This document shows, piece after piece, positions 61,634-64,000 of a stretch of DNA of 64,000 nt (the first letter of the stretch is position 1; each line of letters opens with the position of its first letter). The translations under genes and the position numbers were made by a program. The notes below the pieces were generated by a model. The model searched no databases. It saw only the letters and a program-made list of their open reading frames with translations, and was not told the origin of the DNA. Source of the stretch: Lachnospiraceae bacterium (GTDB lineage: Bacteria > Bacillota > Clostridia > Lachnospirales > Lachnospiraceae); contig JAFTAU010000023.1 of assembly GCA_017455435.1 (NCBI GenBank), forward strand, positions 1-64,000, given 5' to 3'.

Positions 61634-62374
61634 TTATTTCCCGACCACGCATTTCTCTCCGGGTTCAATTTCCTTCGGTCCCGCCTGCTCCATATTGGGG
61701 CTGGGGTAGAAAAGATAATTCTGAAAGCGCAGTCTGTCGCCGACGGACTCTCTTCTGACTTTCATCTGGTATCTCATGAGCGGCATAGCTTCGTGCTCCA
61801 TCTGCGGAGCGGCGATGTGCAGCGAGCCCCACTCTATGCGGTGGTCGTCGCCGGCGCGGACCAGCATATTGTCCGTGCCGCTGGTGAAATAAACGGACTG
61901 CTCCGTCTCGCCCCACCAGACCTCTTGCTCCGGCTCGTTTACGCAGAATTCGCCGGAAACGCCTAAATAAATCTTGTATTCATGCTTTTTGCCGTCGATG
62001 AAGTCAATTTTATACGTAAGATAGGTGAGCGGGCGGCTCATTATCTCCGGCTCGCCGAGCAGCAGCGGGCTGGTGAATGTAAGCGCAAGCCTGATTCCCG
62101 CCGTTTCAAACTCATAAACGGTCGTCATGGGACGAATCTCGCACCGGGTCTGCTCCATCGCCGGATAGCCCGTGTGATAGCGGCGGTTTATGGGATTGAT
62201 TTTTCCCATAAACTCATAAACAATGCCGTCTATCATGATAACGCCGCTGATAAACTGTCTGACACCGCTCCAGTGGCGCGTGGTATCGTCGGTCAGCCTG
62301 TCGGCGAACGACCAGAGCGAAAACATAGGGTCAACAGTTAAAAGAGGAACCGCCGGTGCTCTGAATTCTTTCAT
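61634..62374 (-). pseudogene. Glutaminase-family protein, N-terminal part
   Basis: 246 codons from ATG 62374 with AGGAG upstream; opens FRAPAVPLLTVDPMFSLWS, the usual start of the DUF4964/DUF5127 glutaminase type, without a signal peptide. It ends at TAA (61634-61636) right before WPMLVF, with the rest of the protein continuing in frame. One base change would restore a single protein of about 677 residues, the family's normal size. Last cistron of an operon with GH1 and SGNH genes, 21 nt after the latter. Confidence 0.75.
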
Positions 62375-62395
62375 AATAAACGTCTCCTGTCTGAC

Positions 62396-63403
62396 TTAGT
62401 TTTTCTCAAGCAATTCTTTTAACACGGGTAAAACGCCTTCGGCCATTTTGTCAAAGCCGCGGTCGTTCGGGTGACACCCGTCCACAGTGCATTCGTATCT
62501 GTCGTCGTCATAACCAAAGAAGCTCTCCCCATCAATAAAGCGGACATTTTTGTCGCCGCGGGCCAGCGCCCGTTCATAGGTGGCGCGGATTATTTCCCTG
62601 CTTTTGATATCACTCTCGTTCCATTTATAAAAATCGGGACGGGTGATAAAAATAACCGGCGTATCCGGCTGCTTCTCACGGAAAGTGAGGAAGAGCGGCT
62701 CATGCGTCTGGGCAAGATATTCCGGAGTGGGCGCGTTGTGGTCGTAATCGTAAACAAATACACTCATCTCCTGAGCGGCGAGGTAGTGACGCATCGGCTC
62801 CTCTGCACGGCATGAACCGGAAAGTCCGAGGTTCACATATTCTGTATCCAGCTTTCTGCACACCTGGTCTACATAAGACCTGCCGGGATGGCTGCCCGCC
62901 AGACCATGTGTAATGGAAGAACCGTAGAAATACACCGGCTTTTCATATTTGTACGGGCGGGGCGCCAGCACCTGCGCGTCATCATCAACAGCTACGTTCA
63001 AATCTTCTATGCTGTTGTTCATCGGCAGATAAATCATAACGTCCTGCATTTCTTTTTTCTTTGCACCGGGACGCGGATTGTAGGTAAAGGTAGCGTGCTC
63101 GCTGTTTGTTTTTGCCGTCGCTCCGGCAAAGCAGCCGTCAATATAAACGCCTATCATGGTCTTTGCGGCGCGGCTGATGATATAACCGTCAAACGCGGTC
63201 AAATAGGGGCGATAGGTGATGTTCAGCGTTTCGGAATCCGTGCGGAAGCGCACCCTGGCGCCCGCGCTGTCTCTGGCATGCTGGCTGACTCCGTCGCTGA
63301 CTGTATCGATAACATCGAGCGGCAGACGAAAGAACATACCGTTTTCATGCACAGCGAGTCCGTGAACCGTAAGTGGCTCCTGATTGATATTGAAATGTTT
63401 CAT
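62396..63403 (-). CDS. SGNH/GDSL-type hydrolase
   Basis: 335 residues, no signal peptide. N-terminal beta-sandwich (about 1-145), then an SGNH domain: block I FYGSSITHGLAGSHPGRSYV with the nucleophile Ser near 161, block II NLGLSGSCRAEEPM, and block V DGCHPNDRGFDKMAEG with the Asp-His pair. Similar two-domain proteins act as acetyl-esterases on oligosaccharides. GGAGAGG precedes the ATG. It lies between a GH1 glycosidase and the glutaminase-like gene, which suggests carbohydrate side-chain deacetylation. Confidence 0.85.
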   Translation of the reverse strand: MKHFNINQEPLTVHGLAVHENGMFFRLPLDVIDTVSDGVSQHARDSAGARVRFRTDSETLNITYRPYLTAFDGYIISRAAKTMIGVYIDGCFAGATAKTNSEHATFTYNPRPGAKKKEMQDVMIYLPMNNSIEDLNVAVDDDAQVLAPRPYKYEKPVYFYGSSITHGLAGSHPGRSYVDQVCRKLDTEYVNLGLSGSCRAEEPMRHYLAAQEMSVFVYDYDHNAPTPEYLAQTHEPLFLTFREKQPDTPVIFITRPDFYKWNESDIKSREIIRATYERALARGDKNVRFIDGESFFGYDDDRYECTVDGCHPNDRGFDKMAEGVLPVLKELLEKN

Positions 63404-63433
63404 ATAAACCTCTCCTGCAGCGCATTCAGCGCG

Positions 63434-64000
63434 TTAATATACCATGTGTGTTTTGCAGATGTCGCTGAAATAATAGCGGCTCTTTTTCCAGGTGCGGTTT
63501 CCCTGCTCATCGACAAAAGTCAGGCCGAACTTGAAATCGTAGCCCACGAGCTCTTCGTAGGAATCCGCGTCATTCCAGTAATAATATCCGGTGACATTCG
63601 CGCCCGCCTCAATCGCCCTGCAAATCATGCGCAGATGCTCGCGGATGTATTCGCAGCGGATGTCGTCATTCAATTCTTTTTCTTTATCGCCATCGTACAT
63701 GATGCCGAGGCCGTTTTCCGTAATCATTACTTCGATGTTATTGTGCCTGTTTTTCATATACATAAGCAGGTCAAAAAGACCGGGATAATACGGCGCGTGG
63801 CGGAAGCCCTCCGGCTGTGCGAAGAAATCCTCGACGCTGGTGGACTTCAGAACGCTGTTTTCATCCCATTTGCTGTATCTTGCATAGTAATAATTGCAGC
63901 CGATAAAATCCATTGGCACAAAATTTTCTGCCAGAATCTCGCGGAAGTTTTCGGGCATGTCGGCCAGAATCTCCGGGCATTCCTTTAAGATGGTCTCGGG
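63434..64000 (-). CDS. GH1 family glycosidase, C-terminal part (cut by window edge)
   Basis: 189 codons to the window edge. The frame is open to 64000, so the Met at 63958 is internal. Glycoside hydrolase family 1 features: FIGCNYYYARYSKWDEN, the nucleophile Glu in EVMITENGLG, and a late YYYWNDADSYEELVGYDFKFGLTFVD block, where the usual 'WSLLDNFEW' has changed. About the last 40% of a typical 450-residue enzyme. Probably a cytoplasmic beta-glucosidase or phospho-beta-glucosidase; the sugar cannot be told. Confidence 0.9.
   Translation of the reverse strand, partial: PETILKECPEILADMPENFREILAENFVPMDFIGCNYYYARYSKWDENSVLKSTSVEDFFAQPEGFRHAPYYPGLFDLLMYMKNRHNNIEVMITENGLGIMYDGDKEKELNDDIRCEYIREHLRMICRAIEAGANVTGYYYWNDADSYEELVGYDFKFGLTFVDEQGNRTWKKSRYYFSDICKTHMVY

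Noticed and set aside
5661..61636. Genome-wide recoding of TAA as a sense codon
   Set aside because: Many intact genes here end with TAA at the expected place. Two isolated in-frame TAAs fit mutation or sequence error better.
62888..63988. 366-codon plus-strand frame
   Set aside because: Antisense of the SGNH and GH1 genes, both of which have clear motifs.

Overview
The window looks like chromosomal DNA of an anaerobic, Gram-positive-type member of the Clostridia (Eubacteriales), most likely an uncultured gut or rumen lineage. The evidence is the gene families and their style: HemZ-type coproporphyrinogen dehydrogenase, B12-dependent methionine synthase with its activation domain on a separate gene, DUF4358/transglutaminase/MBOAT/DHHW surface genes, and very large Asn/Gly/Thr-rich parallel beta-helix surface proteins ending in a 'YSVNxY...AxYxYGxAAxAY' type domain. 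Strong AGGAGG-like ribosome binding sites support this. I cannot assign a genus. No rRNA, tRNA, phage, IS transposase or CRISPR array was seen.

Layout. 1-3.6 kb: a PD-(D/E)XK-like protein, then a MatC-like carrier and a DUF6282 metal hydrolase divergent from a LysR regulator. 4.6-8.8 kb (+): a surface module of transglutaminase-like protein, DUF4358 lipoprotein, MBOAT acyltransferase and DHHW/AlgJ-like protein. 8.8-9.9 kb (-): a HicB-HicA pair and a 38-residue membrane protein, too short for ordinary gene calling, followed by its own terminator. 9.9-13.8 kb (-): methionine synthase activation protein, truncated MetH and MetF. 13.9-14.3 kb: a decayed second copy of the first gene. 14.6-18.5 kb: threonine aldolase (+), then tyrS and hemZ (-). 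18.7-19.1 kb: a tandem array of about 64-bp stem-loop units.

19.3-50.2 kb (all -) is the most unusual part. It holds three giant secreted beta-helix proteins (2317, about 2267 and about 1451 aa). Two of them are each followed immediately by a paralogous protein that I read as a papain/NlpC-P60-like cysteine peptidase candidate (conserved GMPY, NDCS, KGD and GHT motifs). In the second case the operon seems to run on for 17.5 kb: giant surface protein, lipoprotein peptidase candidate, small RnfB-like Fe-S membrane protein, M20 amidohydrolase, DppB, DppC, DppD, DppF, a second M20 amidohydrolase and the Dpp-type substrate-binding lipoprotein, with gaps of -8 to +28 nt. The simplest reading is a surface capture, cleavage, import and cytoplasmic deacylation route for peptides or N-acyl amino acids. 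The two giant-plus-peptidase operons share a conserved upstream promoter block, which suggests joint control.

50.4-64 kb: a tdh-kbl threonine degradation operon divergent from a LysR gene, a DUF1015 gene, a 52-bp tandem repeat (six units), an N-acyl-D-amino-acid deacylase, a Fic protein, a LarA-family racemase, a 191-bp long inverted repeat, and an operon of GH1 glycosidase (cut by the window edge), SGNH hydrolase and a glutaminase-family protein split by an in-frame TAA. A similar in-frame TAA cuts the last 34 codons off the transglutaminase gene.
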